Shown piece after piece: positions 1 through 11,923 of a stretch of DNA of 64,000 bases (position 1 is the first letter of the stretch; the number at the start of each line of letters is the position of its first letter). Position numbers and translations under genes: made by a program. This DNA is from Rutidosis leptorrhynchoides. Lineage: Eukaryota > Streptophyta > Magnoliopsida > Asterales > Asteraceae. The notes below the pieces were generated by a model. It did not search any database. It saw only the letters and a program-made list of their open reading frames with translations, and was not told the DNA's origin. The stretch is from assembly GCF_046630445.1 (NCBI RefSeq), contig NC_092340.1:24192001-24256000 (forward strand), given 5' to 3'.

Positions 1-2206
1 ACACACTTGTTCTTTCTTTCTTTCCATACTTGTAAGTTTTCCTTTTTCTTCCTCTTTTCTTCATCATTTTCGTGTACATCATCATCATTCTTATGGAGAT
101 CAAGTTCCTTTTAGCTTTGATCTTACTTATATCTTGTTGATTCAAGCATGAATCTTTCAAGAACATGGAAGATTCAAGCTTTCTAGCTTGAATCTTCATA
201 TCTTTTGTAGATCTACTTCTTTTATACTTTAATCTTCTATTTTGTGATAAAGATTCAAACTTTTGTTTGTAATCTTCATGCGTCTTCAAGATCCAAGCTT
301 TATGCTTCAAGATCTTCAAGAACAAACAAGATGCAAGCTTTCTAGCTTGAATCTTCATATCTTTTTATTAGATCTAAGTTCTTTTTGCTTTGATCTTGTC
401 ATTTTGTTAAAAAGATTCAAACTTGTGTTTGTTATCTTCATATATCTTAAAGATCCAAGCTTTATGCTTCAAGATCTTCAAGAACATCAAAGGTTCAAGC
501 TTTCTAGCTTTGCAACCTTGTAACTTGTGTGAATAGGATCCAAGCTCTCTAGCTTAGGGTTCCATCACCTCATTTGACTTATATTGTGTTCATACTTGTT
601 TGATTGATGTAAAGTTTGTAGCTTTAGTTGTTATTGTGAATTGAAATTGTGTTAAGACTAAGGATATGATGTAACCTTGGTTCATCATCCATCTAAGACT
701 CATGAATGAGTTGTGTTCTTACTTGGTCTTAACATATTGTGTATTGATGGTGAATCTTGGTCAAAAGTGATGCTAAACCATCAACGAGTTGTACACTTGA
801 AGCTATAAGCATCAAGGATGAGAACCGTGATGAGCATCAAGCACCAAGAACCCCACCGGAGCACTTGTCCACTGATTTTCGTATCTGATCAGACCACCTG
901 GGCTGCTGGAAAGTTGATTTTCAGTTATTTCGGTTCGATTAGATGATTTTCTGTTTAGGCCTCGTCTTAATACGAGTTACGGTTTAGGAATTATGGCCCT
1001 CCGAGAGTCACTACACCCTATTAACGTTGTGCTGAAATTTCTGACCTACTTGCACTTAAACCATTGCCACGGTCAAAAAAAGACGAGTTAGGTTCTGGAA
1101 ATTGGTCAGTGGTTAGGGGACTCATATACGGAGCTATAGCCACTGACTATGTGTCTTTTCGATTTACGTAGAGGTCGTAGCAGCTGACCGAAGTCAGCCT
1201 ATTATTTCGATCTCTATTCTTGTCGAACTTACTTAGCTTTTATGATGATGAACGATGATGATGACACTTAAACTTATTTTATGCACTATTAGAATTTATA
1301 AAGACAACCTACTGACCTAGTAACCTTTGATTTAGGTTGACGACCTTTCGGACCGACTTACTACTTGCGTACTTTCATTACCGACTTTACCGCTTTTATC
1401 ACTGTGAGTTATAGCATCCCTTTTTACTTTAATTATTTTGGGACTGAGAATACATGTGCTTTTTACGTTTTACATACTAGGCATGAGTACTTAAACTTTA
1501 TATGTATGTGGGATATATAACGGCATAAACATTCCCCTTAGCACGGTAACGTTTAGTCATTGGTTTTTGAACCGGTGAACGCGAATCTTAGATATGGATC
1601 CATAGGGTTTGACATCCCCACTCGGGCTAGTCGCGCTAGCATTTAACGGGTGTTTAATACTTCGTGAACATACACACTCGCCAAGTGTACTTTCAGGGCT
1701 TATAAACGTTAATTCTAGTTACCGAGTGCCCACGGTTATACATATACTTTTCATACTGTTTTGTTACACTGAAATCTCATGGCCTACCTTATGTTACTGT
1801 TACAACTTAAACTATAGCTCACCAACATTCGTGTTGACTTTTAAGCGTGATTTCTCAGGTTCCTAGAGGTTTATTGCTTCCGCTGTTAGACTTGATGTCA
1901 TGATGTTATCGAATTGCTGTTAAGGACCTACCGTATTAGTTATCCGCTGCATTACTAGAGATGTCTCAATCATGGAACTTTTCTGTTGCATTCATAGTTT
2001 ATGTTAATTTCAAACAATGGCTTTGTAACGACCTTAGGGTCAAATAATTATGTTTATGCTCCTATTCGTAGGATGCGCGCTATGTTTTGTAAAACGTTAT
2101 CTTTATATGAATGCAAATTGGTTTTCAAACGGCATATAGTGTTTGACCATGTAATGATCCTGTTGATTGATGATCCGTACACGATGATTTTGTACGGGGC
2201 GTCACA
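1..2206 (+). repeat. 5' LTR of element 1 (partial)
   Basis: Collinear with 8852-11062 and ends in the same GTCACA just before the tRNA primer site. It holds an array of short hairpin units at about 98-560 and a splice-donor-like CTCAG/GT at 1854-1860. It also has a block at about 1434-1460 (GGGACTGAGAATACATG) that recurs in the LTR of element 2. Confidence 0.93.
98..560 (+). repeat. Tandem hairpin-unit array in the 5' LTR of element 1
   Basis: Consecutive units of about 40 bp begin GATC or GATTC, and many fold on themselves. The best is 171-194, with perfect 10-base arms GATTCAAGCT and AGCTTGAATC around TTCT. The same array lies at 8949-9410, 62447-62760 and 63599-64000. Confidence 0.8.
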
Positions 2207-2208
2207 GT

Positions 2209-2220
2209 TGGTATCAGAGC
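2209..2220 (+). other. Primer binding site of element 1 (initiator Met tRNA)
   Basis: TGGTATCAGAGC lies two bases after the LTR end. It is complementary to the 3' end of plant initiator methionine tRNA, the usual primer of chromovirus-type Ty3/gypsy elements. Confidence 0.92.
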
Positions 2221-2559
2221 ATTGGTTGTAGGGAATTAGGTTGTATTAGTGAGTCTAGAACCGGACGAAGTAGGATTCACTAATAGGACTAATCTACAAC
2301 TAGCTTGTTTACTTATTTCTGCCAGACTTACTGCATGCTTTGCCTACTTTCTGTTGTATGATCTTACTGCATGCTATTGCTTATCTTTACTGCCATGCGA
2401 ACTTGTTGTATGCTTACTTCCGCTATTGCATGATTACTATCTACTTTCACATGTTATTTCTGTTTAGCACTATTGTTATTGCCATGCTAGGTTGCTATAG
2501 TGCCTAATACATGCTTGCTTATGACTTACTGATATGGAAAAGTTATTTTCCTTGTTCAG

Positions 2560-3393
2560 ATGTCGGATATTCCACCTGTCATCATTTTGGACAGCGATTC
2601 GGACTCGTTAGCTACCTCACCTACTACTGCTACCGATACACAGATCCCGTTAACCAGTGACCCCGGCACTTCATCCTCCGAAACCAGCAGCCATACACAT
2701 GTACCAGTGGTTACCGCAGTCGGAGCCCAGTACCCTCTGGAGATTCCAGCTCCAGTTGCCTTGGTACCTCAGGAGCCACAGCCCCGCCCCGGTGGTGTTG
2801 TGATTCTCGGGGAATACGGGGACATTCCGTTCTGTAATGAGCATAACCATTGGTGCCGACGCCTTCCTGATGGACGTGTCATACCGATCCCACCTTTCAG
2901 ATATCGGATCATGACTACCGGTCGCCGATCGCCGCCACCCCCAGCTGATTCATCATCCGACGGCTCATCCACAGATGACTCTAGCAATGATGACTCCGAC
3001 GAGGAGGACCTTAATGATGCACCTGTGCAGCCACCCTCCACCCCGCCGAAGAAGCGGTACCGTTTCGATGGCACCGTTATTCCGGGGATCAACGGAGGTC
3101 GAGCGTTCACTAACGTACATGGTCAGCGTCGTAGGGTTACCGCCTGTAAGCGGGTTGTGCCTTACCCTGCTGATCCGTTCGTGCGTAAGCCTTACCACCG
3201 TACAGCATCTACCTCTGGAGCCGGACCATCTGCACCACCAGCGCCACCTGCACCAGCAGCTCCGCATGCTCTGCCAGTCCCTCCCTCTGTCGAGGAACTG
3301 ACGAGGGAGGTGGAGATCCTCCGTGCTCGGGTAACTGAGCTCGAGGAGCAGATGTCCCACGTGCTGGACATCCTTTACCCACCGTCACCATAG
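2560..3393 (+). CDS. Accessory ORF upstream of gag, acidic/proline-rich with C-terminal coiled coil
   Basis: This intact 277-codon frame lies between the primer site and gag of element 1, in the same direction. I do not recognise the protein. The N-terminus has Ser/Asp runs (DSDSDS), and a second Ser/Asp cluster at about residues 127-150 is followed by basic PKKRYRF. Pro/Ala runs lead to a C-terminal heptad segment (about residues 243-272, starting VEELTREVEILRARV), which predicts a coiled coil. The ATG directly follows a pyrimidine tract ending in CAG, a canonical splice acceptor, which suggests translation from a spliced mRNA. It is unbroken although the adjacent gag-pol has eight stops. 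It could be a regulatory or nucleic-acid-binding accessory protein, but that is a guess. Confidence 0.6.
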   Translation: MSDIPPVIILDSDSDSLATSPTTATDTQIPLTSDPGTSSSETSSHTHVPVVTAVGAQYPLEIPAPVALVPQEPQPRPGGVVILGEYGDIPFCNEHNHWCRRLPDGRVIPIPPFRYRIMTTGRRSPPPPADSSSDGSSTDDSSNDDSDEEDLNDAPVQPPSTPPKKRYRFDGTVIPGINGGRAFTNVHGQRRRVTACKRVVPYPADPFVRKPYHRTASTSGAGPSAPPAPPAPAAPHALPVPPSVEELTREVEILRARVTELEEQMSHVLDILYPPSP

Positions 3394-3687
3394 AGCTTTG
3401 TAGTAGGTTTCATTTTGTAATCTCGTTTGTAGTTCCATGTTTTCCTTATGTAATGTGCGAACTTATGCGAATGTATGCAACTCTTTATTAATTAATGGAA
3501 CTTTGCGATGTTTAATCCTTGCATAGTGTTCTATTTACGCTACTGTATGTTGGTTTTGTTGTATTTGTACCTAGTTGCGTTACTATATTGGCATGCGTTG
3601 TGTTGTTTCCCTGTTTACTATATACTGTATTATTGTATGTTGTATGCTGGATTTTGACATAAGTCAAAACTTTTGTTTCGAAGGGCA

Positions 3688-6600
3688 ATGGCAAACACAT
3701 GAACAACACCCACAGCAGCTCAAATCGAAGAGATTATTAATGAACGAGTCGCCGCAGCCTTGGCGGAAATGAACCCTCAAGCTGAACCACCGCCGGTTAT
3801 CCAACCCGTTCGAAACGAGTGAACCTACAAGGAATTCCAGAGCTGTAAACCACATAACTTTAGTAGAACTGAGGGGCCTGTTGGTCTCACAAGATGGTTT
3901 GAAAAGCTTGAATCAGTATTCCGAGTCAGCAACTGTTCGGAGTCCAACAAAACCAAACTTGCTTCCTGCACGCTATCTGATGGCGCCCTCACGTGGTGGA
4001 ACACCATGGCACAGGCACAAGGTATTGATGAGGCGTATGCTACGCCATGGGAGGAGTTCAAAGTGGCTATGATTGATGAGTATTGTCCGAGAACCGAGAT
4101 ACAAAAGATGGAAATGGAGTTTATGCAATTGAAAGCTGTTGGCAACGATCTCGATGGTTACAATCGGAGATTTCTCGAGTTAGCTCTTATGTGTCCTACC
4201 ATGGTCACCCCGGAATTCAAGCGTATGGAGAGATACTTTTGGGGACTCCCTAAGTCCATCAAGGGTAATGTCACCTCGTCCAAGCCACCGAATGTTCCCG
4301 AAGCAATGCGCATGGCGCATACACTCATGAATCAGATTCTCATCGATGAACCGGAGAAGTCCAAGTCTGAAGCGGGTAGTAGTGACAAGCGCAAGTGGGA
4401 TAATAACAAGGGAAAAATCTATGATCAAACCTCTACCAAGAGGCACAACAACGGTGGAAACCCCAACCCCGGCACAAGTTCAAACCCGAACTACAAGGGC
4501 ACTCTACCGCAGTGCAAGAGGTGTTACAAACACCACACTGGGTACTGTAATGTGGTCTGTGAAAAGTGCAACAGGATCGGACATGTTGGTAAGAACTACA
4601 AGATTCCCGTCCCAACTGCAAGGACAAACCAAAACGGGCCAAGAAAATGCTACGAGTGTGGATAGCAGGGCCACTTTAAGAATGATTGTCCCAATAAGAA
4701 GAAGGACGGCGGACCGCCGCGTGGTAGAGCTTTCAATGTTAATGCAAGGGATGCGCGCGAGAACCCCGACTTGGTGACAGGTATATTCACTATCAACAAT
4801 CTTTTAGCTTCTGTCCTATTTGATAATGGTGCCGATAGAAGTTATGTATGTAGACACTTTTGCGATAAGATAAATTGGTCATTAGTTCCTTTAAAAGAAA
4901 GTATGCTACTTGAGGTAGCCAATGGGAAACTTGAGAAAGTTGACCAAATTGGCCGAGGAGCTATTATTAACATAGCTGGCGTGAATTTCGAAATTGACTT
5001 GATACCCATCAATTTGGGAAGCTTTGACGTGATTGTCGGCATGGACTGGTTGACTAAAGTAAGGGCCGATGTTATCTGTGGAGATAAAGCTCTTCGTATA
5101 CCACAAGGAGATGGTGAGCCACTGGTTATATATAGAGAGAGATGTAGTTCGAAACTGAACCTCATTAGTTGTATGAAAGCGCAGAAGATCATGAAGAAGG
5201 GACGTCTTGCTGTTTTAGCACACGTGAAGGTTTTAGAAACAGAAGAGAAGAGTGTGAATGATGTGCGAATCGTGAATGATTTACCCGACGTCTTTCCGAA
5301 AGAACTGCCTGGATTACCGCCACCGAGAGCCGTGGAGTTCCAGATCGATCTAGTGCCGGGAGATGCACCCGTAGCTCGTGCGCCTTATCGTCTGGCACTC
5401 TCAGAACTGCAAGAATTGCAGAGTCAACTAGAGGAATTGCTTGACCGAGGGTTTATCCAACCGAGCTCGTCGCCTTGGGGCGCGCCCGTTTTATTGGTGA
5501 AGAAGAAGGATGGATCCTTCCGCATGTGTATTGACTACCACGAACTCAACAAATTGACGATCAAGAATCGATATCCTCTTCCCAGAATTGACGATCTTTT
5601 TGATCAGCTGCAAGGATCAAACGTTTACTCTAAGATCGATTTGCGATCCGGTTATCACCAGTTGAGGGTGAAGTAGAGTGATGTGATGAAGACTGCGTTT
5701 AGAACCTGCTATGGTCATTATGAGTTTCTCGTGATGCCGTTCGGATTAACCAACGCACCAACCGTGTTCATGGACCTCATGAATTGTGTCTGCAAGCCTT
5801 ATCTGGATAAATTCGTTATCGTCTTCATAGATGATATCCTCATCTACTCCAAGAGCGAAGAAGAACATGAGCAACATCTTCGGTTAGTGCTTGAACTCTT
5901 GAGATGAGAGCAGCTTTATGCCAAATTCTCCAAGTGTGAATTTTGGCTGAAGGAAGTCCAATTTCTGGGTCATATTGTGAGTGATCAAGGTATCAAAGTT
6001 GACCCTGCCAAGATTGAAGCTATCAGCAAGTGGGAGACACCCACTACTCCGACTCACATCCGCCAATTTTTAGGTCTTGCCGATTATTACCGAAGGTTCA
6101 TTGAAGGTTTCTCTTTGATTTCGTGTCCTTTGACCGTACTGACTCACAAAGGAAAGAAGTTCATTTGGGAAATCAAACAAGAAGCAGCATTTCAAACCCT
6201 GAAGCAGAAGTTAACCACCTCACCTATCTTATCTCTTCCCGAAGGCAGTGATGACTTCGTTGTGTACTGTTATGCTTCGAAGAATGGTTTTGGTTGTGTG
6301 TTGATGCAAAGAACGAAGGTCATTGCCTATGCATCTCGTCAACTGAAGGTCCACGAGCGAAACTACACTACTCACGATCTCGAACTTGGAGCCGTCGTCT
6401 TTGCATTGAAGCTGTGGAGACACTATCTTTATGGAACAAAGAGTACTATCTTTACCGATCACAAGAGTCTCCAACACATCTTTGATTAGAAGCAGCTGAA
6501 CATGAGACAACATCGATGGATTGAGACGCTAAACGACTACGATTGTGAACTTCGTTACCATCCTGGTAAGGCCAATGTTGTAGCCGACGCTCTGAGTCGA

Positions 6601-8106
6601 AAGGAGAGAATGGTACCTCTTCGTGTTCGGGCTCTGAACATCACCATCCATTCGAACCTCCATAGCCAGATCCGAGTAGCCCAAGAAGAGGCTCTCAAGG
6701 AGGAGAACATATCTCGTGAATACCTGAACATTCTCGTCTCTAAATTCGAGGTTAAGGAGTCTGGACTCCGATGCTATGCCGGAAGAATTTGGGTACCTCG
6801 TTACGGAGATCTACGGAACCTTATACTTGATGAAGCCCACAAGTCGAGATATTCGATTCATCCAGGAGCCGGCAAAATGTACCATGATCTTAAGGAACAG
6901 TATTGGTGGCCAAATCTTAAGAAGGATGTTGCAACTTATGTTGGAAGGTGTTTGACTTGTTCGAAGGTTAAGGCTGAACATCAGAGGCCATCTGGATTAC
7001 TTCAGCAACCAGAAATCCCACAATGGAAATGGGAAGCAATTACAATGGATTTCATCACGAAGCTACCAAAGACGGTGGGTGGATACGATACAATCTGGGT
7101 TATCGTTGACCGTCTTACCAAATCTGCTCATTTTCTAGCGATGAAAGAAACAGATACAATGGAGAGTCTTGCTTAACTGTACATCAAAGAGGTTGTATCT
7201 CGTTATGGTGTGCCCTTATCAATCATCTCAGATCGCGATCCCCGTTTTGCTTCCAGATTCTGGCGTTCCTTGCAAGAAGCCTTGGGAACCCGTCTCGACA
7301 TGAGCACCGCGTATCACCCCCAGACCGACGGTCAGAGTGAACGAACGATTCAGAAATTGGAGGACATGTTGCGTGCCTGTGTTATTGACTTTGGAAAGTC
7401 TTGGGAAAGGCATCTGCCGCTAGCCAAATTCTCTTACAACAACAGTTATCATTCGAGTATTAAATCCGCGCCTTTTAAAGCGTTGTATGGTCGCAAGTGC
7501 CGTTCTCCTATTTGTTGGGCCGAGTTAGGCGAAGTGCAAATCACCGGACCCGAGATAGTCCATGAAACGATGGAAAAGATTTCTCAGATTTAGGCGAGAC
7601 TTAAGACAGCCCGCGATCGCCAAAAGAGTTATGCTGATCTTAAACGAAAAGACTTCGAATTCAGCGTGGGTGACCGAGTAATGTTGAAGGTCGCACCTTG
7701 GAAAGGTGTAATTCGTTTTGGAAAGTGCGGAAAGTTAAACCCGCGATATATTGGTCCTTTTGAAATTTTGGAACGTGTCGGACCGGTTGCTTACCGTTTG
7801 GATCTTCCGATTCAGTTGAGTGCTGTTCATCCTACCTTCCATGTATCAAATTTGAAAAAGTGCCTTGCTCCACCGGAACTTATCATACCATTGGAAGAAC
7901 TCATGATTGATGACAAACTCCACTTCGTGGAAGAGCCTGTCGAAATTATGGACTGTGAGGTCAAAACCTTGAAACGCAATAAGATTCCAATTGTCCGAGT
8001 TCGATGGAATGCCAAGCGTGGACCTGAGTTTACCTGGGAACGAGAGGATCAAATGATGCAGAAGTACCCTCACCTTTTCCCGACTCCAACACCTGCCTCA
8101 GCTTAA
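3688..8106 (+). pseudogene. gag-pol polyprotein of element 1, broken by eight in-frame stops
   Basis: One continuous frame with no frameshift carries the whole polyprotein. It has the gag domain (TWWN region), zinc knuckles (CYECG), protease (DNGADRSY, aligned with DSGAYRSY in element 2) and reverse transcriptase with FIDD at about 5830. RNase H and integrase with a zinc-binding His/Cys segment and the HPQTDGQSE motif follow. The chromodomain-like tail ends in FTWEREDQM. Stops lie at 3700, 3820, 4663, 5674, 5905, 6487, 7174 and 7591. Five of them (3820, 5905, 6487, 7174, 7591) fit a C-to-T change in an Arg CGA or Gln codon when set beside related copies. The element cannot make its own enzymes. 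The start was chosen at the ATG opening the gag-like frame. Confidence 0.9.
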
Positions 8107-8141
8107 ATTTCAGGACGAAATTTCCAATAACAGGTGGGTAA

Positions 8142-11062
8142 TGTAACGACCCGACTTTTTCGACTTGCTTTTGTGCCTTGTATTTTAGCGAAACTACGTA
8201 TTTGTGCGTACTGTGTTACTTTATTACTCCGGAACCTTGACACACATGTTTTATATTCATATATACTTTAAAACATGCCTTGGTGTATGTGGAATGCTTA
8301 ACTTGTCCATTGGATGCTTTATAACCGTTAGTGTTATTTAACGTTTCGAATAAACCGCGGACTGCGCGCACGTTTGACTTTTGTCGGAACCGGAACTTTT
8401 GGACTGCGAAATATTAATTATTATTTTATAATAATAATTACTTGGGCCTTTGGATACTTAATTTTATTTATTTAATTGCTAAAGCCCAATAGTTAGCCTT
8501 GTTGGATTTTCTACCTTGTTGGGCTCAAGCCCACCCTACTCCAGCTAGTGACCCAATTAATTAGCACAAGTATTATTACTAGTGACCCATAATAATAAAT
8601 AAATAAATAAATAAATAAATTAATGAGTCATACTAGCATAATGGATAAGGATTATCCATATTGTCACTTAGGATTCTAGCATAAGGACACACTTTAGACA
8701 CCATTAGCCATAAAGCAAGACTTTGTCTCCCTCCCCCTCCCCTCAAAATCACGGCACCCTTAGGTGCCATGTCACCAATCCATGTCATTTTATTTGCTTA
8801 TAAGTACTAGCCATTTTCCTTCATTCCAACACTTGATCATTTTGGTTTTTCACACACTTGTTCTTTCTTTCTTTCCATACTTGTAAGTTTCCCTTTTTCT
8901 TCCTCTTTTCTTCATCATTTTCGTGTACATCATCATCATTCTTATGGAGATCAAGTTCCTTTTAGCTTTGATCTTACTTATATCTTGTTGATTCAAGCAT
9001 GAATCTTTCAAGAACATGGAAGATTCAAGCTTTCTAGCTTAAATCTTCATATCTTTTGTAGATCTACTTCTTTTATACTTTAATCTTCTATTTTGTGATA
9101 AAGATTCAAACTTTTGTTTGTAATCTTCATGCATCTTCAAGATCCAAGCTTTATGCTTCAAGATCTTCAAGAACAAACAAGATGCAAGCTTTCTAGCTTG
9201 AATCTTCATATCTTTTTGTTAGATCTAAGTTCTTTTTGCTTTGATCTTGTCATTTTGTTAAAAAGATTCAAACTTGTGTTTGTTATCTTCATATATCCTA
9301 AAGATCCAAGCTTTATGCTTCAAGATCTTCAAGAACATCAAAGGTTCAAGCTTTCTAGCTTTGCAACCTTTTAACTTGTGTGAATAGGTTCCAAGCTCTC
9401 TAGCTTAGGGTTCCATCACCTCAGTTGACTTATATTGTGTTCATACTTGTTTGATTGATGTAAAGTTTGTAGCTTTAGTTGTTATTGTGAATTGAAATTG
9501 TGTTAAGACTAAGGATATGATGTAACCTTGGTTCATCATCCATCTAAGACTCATGAATGAGTTGTGTTCTTACTTGGTCTTAACATATTGTGTTTTGATG
9601 GTGAATCTTGGTCAAAAGTGATGCTAAACCATCAACGAGTTGTACACTTGAAGCTATAAGCATCAAGGATCAGAACCGTGATGAGCATCAAGCACCAAGA
9701 ACCCCACCAGAGCACTTGTCCACTGATTTTTGTATCTGATCAGACCACCTGGGCTACTGGAAAGTTGATTTTCAGTTATTTCGGTTCGATTAGATGATTT
9801 TCCGTTTAGGCCTCGTCTTAATACGAGTTACGGTTTAGGAATTATGGCCCTCCGAGAGTCACTACACCCTATTAACGTTGTGCTGAAATTTCTGACCTAC
9901 TCACACTTAAACCATTGTCACGGTCAAACGAAGACGCGTTAGGTTCTGGAAATTGGTCAGTGGTTATGGGACTCATATACGGAGCCATAGCCACTGACTA
10001 TGAATCTTTTTGATTTACGTAGAGGTCGTAGCAGCTGACCGAAGTCAGCCTATTATTTCGATCTCTATTCTTGTCGAACTTACTTAGCTTTTATGATGAT
10101 GAACGATGATGATGATGACACATAAACTTATTTTATGCACTATTAGAATTTATAAAGACAACCTACTGACCTAGTAACCTTTGATTTAGGTTGACGACCT
10201 TTCGGACCGACTTACTACTTGCGTACTTTCATTACCGACTTTACCGCTTTTATCACTGTGAGTTATAGCATCCCTTTTTACTTTAATTATTTTGGGACTG
10301 AGAATACATGTGCTTTTTACGTTTTACATACTAGGCACGAGTACTTAAACTTTATATGTGTGTGGGTTATACAACGGCATAAACATTCCCCTTAGAACGG
10401 TAACGTTTAGTCATTGGTTTTTGAACCGGTGAACGCGAATCTTAGATATGGATCCATAGGGTTTGACATCCCCACTCGGGCTAGTCGCGCTAGCATTTAA
10501 CGGGTGTTTAATACTTCGTGAACATACGCACTCGCCAAGTGTACTTTCAGGGGGTTATAAATGTTAAGTCTAGTTACCGGGTGCCCACGGTTATACATAT
10601 ACTTTTCATACTATTTTGTTACACTGAAATCTCGTGGCCTACCTTATGTTACTGTTACAACTTAAACTATAGCTCACCAACATTCGTGTTGACTTTTAAG
10701 CGTGTATTTCTCAGGTGCCTAGAGGTTTATTGCTTTCGCTGTTAGACTTGATGTCATGCTGTTATCGAATTGCTGTTAAGGACCTGCCGTATTAGTTATC
10801 CGCTGCATTACTAGAGATGTCTCAATCATGGAACTTTTCTGTTGCATTCATAGTTTATGTTAATTTCAAACAATGGCTTTGTAACGACCTTAGGGTCAAA
10901 TAATTATGTTTATGCTCCTATTCGTAGGATGCGCGCTATGTTTTGTAAAACGTTATCTTTATATGAATGCAAATCGGTTTTTAAACAGCATATAGTGTTT
11001 GACCATGTAATGATCCTCTTGATTGATGATCCGTACACGATGGTTTTGTACGGGGCGTCACA
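8142..11062 (+). repeat. 3' LTR of element 1 (2921 bp, complete)
   Basis: Starts TGTAACGACC and ends GTCACA (TG...CA). Just upstream is the purine-rich AGGTGGGTAA, and further up a short palindrome, TTTCAGGACGAAA, that is shared with other elements here. The LTR holds a (TAAA)n microsatellite at about 8594-8622, a TATA-like TTATAAG at about 8797, the hairpin array at about 8949-9410, and CTCAG/GT at 10710-10716. Confidence 0.93.
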
Positions 11063-11499
11063 TATTGCTCTATTTATATATGTTTTATTACGCAATATCA
11101 CCCTCATTTCATTCGGTTTTGATGATCGTTGGGCCCAAAAGTTGTTTTTCTGCGCCAAAGTGTCGACTCAAGGCAAAAAGCCTAACTTGGTGTAAAATTG
11201 ACCAAGTCTTGCTCAAAAGTTGCAAAGAAAATGACAAGTGCAGGAAACAGCTCAAAAAGCGTCGCTCCTGAAGGTCCAAAGCGCCGTTCCTACTGGAAAA
11301 GCGGCGCTCTTATGCATGATTTGGCTCTATTTTTCATCAGCGAGCAGAAGCACCGTTCCTAACCACCAAAAGCGTCGCTCCTGTTAAGCCAAAAGCGCCG
11401 CACCAAATCTAAAAGCGCTGCTCCTGTTTTAAGCCAAAAGCGCCGCTCCTGAAGGAAAAGCGGCGCTCCTGATGCTGTTTCAGCCCGAATTTTCAAAAC

Positions 11500-11506
11500 T
11501 ATAAAA
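11500..11506 (+). promoter_or_regulatory. TATA box of the LTR-like remnant
   Basis: TATAAAA lies about 20 bp after the last GC-rich word and ahead of a leader-like segment. Placement suggests an LTR promoter; activity is not shown. Confidence 0.45.
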
Positions 11507-11918
11507 GGAAAGAGATAGGTCATTTCATGGGGGAGCTATAATTTTTACTCCGAATTTCACACACAAAACCCTAATTTCATCATCCATTAGAGTTTTAAGG
11601 TGAATTGAAGGAAGCAAGCTCAAGTTTCATCATCATTAGATCTAGATCTTTCTCTTTTATCATTTTGGATTGTAATCTCCACTCTACTTTACTTATTTTG
11701 CAATAGTTAGTTGTAATCTTTGTTTTTCTTCATCTAGCTTTGAATATATTGCTTGTAATCACTCAAGATGATGTTTATTGATGTTTTTATGCTTATTGCT
11801 AGTGTAAGCTTTGCTATGTTTGGCAAAATCACTTGTGTTTGCTTATCTATGAATCTCTAATGCATAAGATTTGCCCTTAATCTATTGAATGAAGTTGTTT
11901 TGAAAGAAAATACATGAG

Positions 11919-11923
11919 CTAAT
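11919..11923 (+). other. Target site duplication of element 4, left copy (CTAAT)
   Basis: CTAAT precedes the left LTR and the same five bases follow the right LTR at 44006-44010. Confidence 0.9.

Larger units (their letters stand above)
1..11062 (+). mobile_element. Element 1: Ty3/gypsy Tekay-type LTR retrotransposon, 5' end cut by window
   Basis: The order is LTR (partial), initiator-Met primer site, accessory ORF, gag-pol remnant, purine-rich tract, then a complete 3' LTR. Domain order is gag, zinc knuckle, protease, reverse transcriptase, RNase H, integrase and a chromodomain-like tail, which is the Tekay/Del chromovirus layout. The start of the window matches the 3' LTR from base 8852, so about 710 bp of the 5' LTR lie outside. 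The two LTRs differ at about 1-2% of sites by eye. The outer target duplication cannot be tested because the left end is not in the window; the right flank starts at 11063. Confidence 0.93.
11063..11923 (+). repeat. LTR-like remnant with GC-rich word array and TATA box
   Basis: This stretch is cut on the left by element 1 and on the right by element 4. It resembles the promoter half of an Athila-type LTR. About ten variants of AGCGCCGCTCCT lie at 11262-11480, followed by TATAAAA at 11500-11506 and a pyrimidine-rich leader containing AACCCTAATTTC. It contains no coding frame. It would continue at 44011 if element 4 were absent. No partner LTR was found in the window, so its family is uncertain. 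Confidence 0.5.

Noticed and set aside
263..523. 86-codon frame in the LTR, also at 9114-9374
   Set aside because: It is made of the hairpin repeats and has no domain. It is open because the repeat is, not because it codes.
98..560. Regular short repeats resembling a CRISPR array
   Set aside because: Units are diverged, self-complementary and lie inside plant LTRs; there are no unique spacers and no cas genes.
11063..11923. Pairing this remnant with 47879-49057 as the two LTRs of one element
   Set aside because: The two share architecture but not sequence; different words, leaders and ends.
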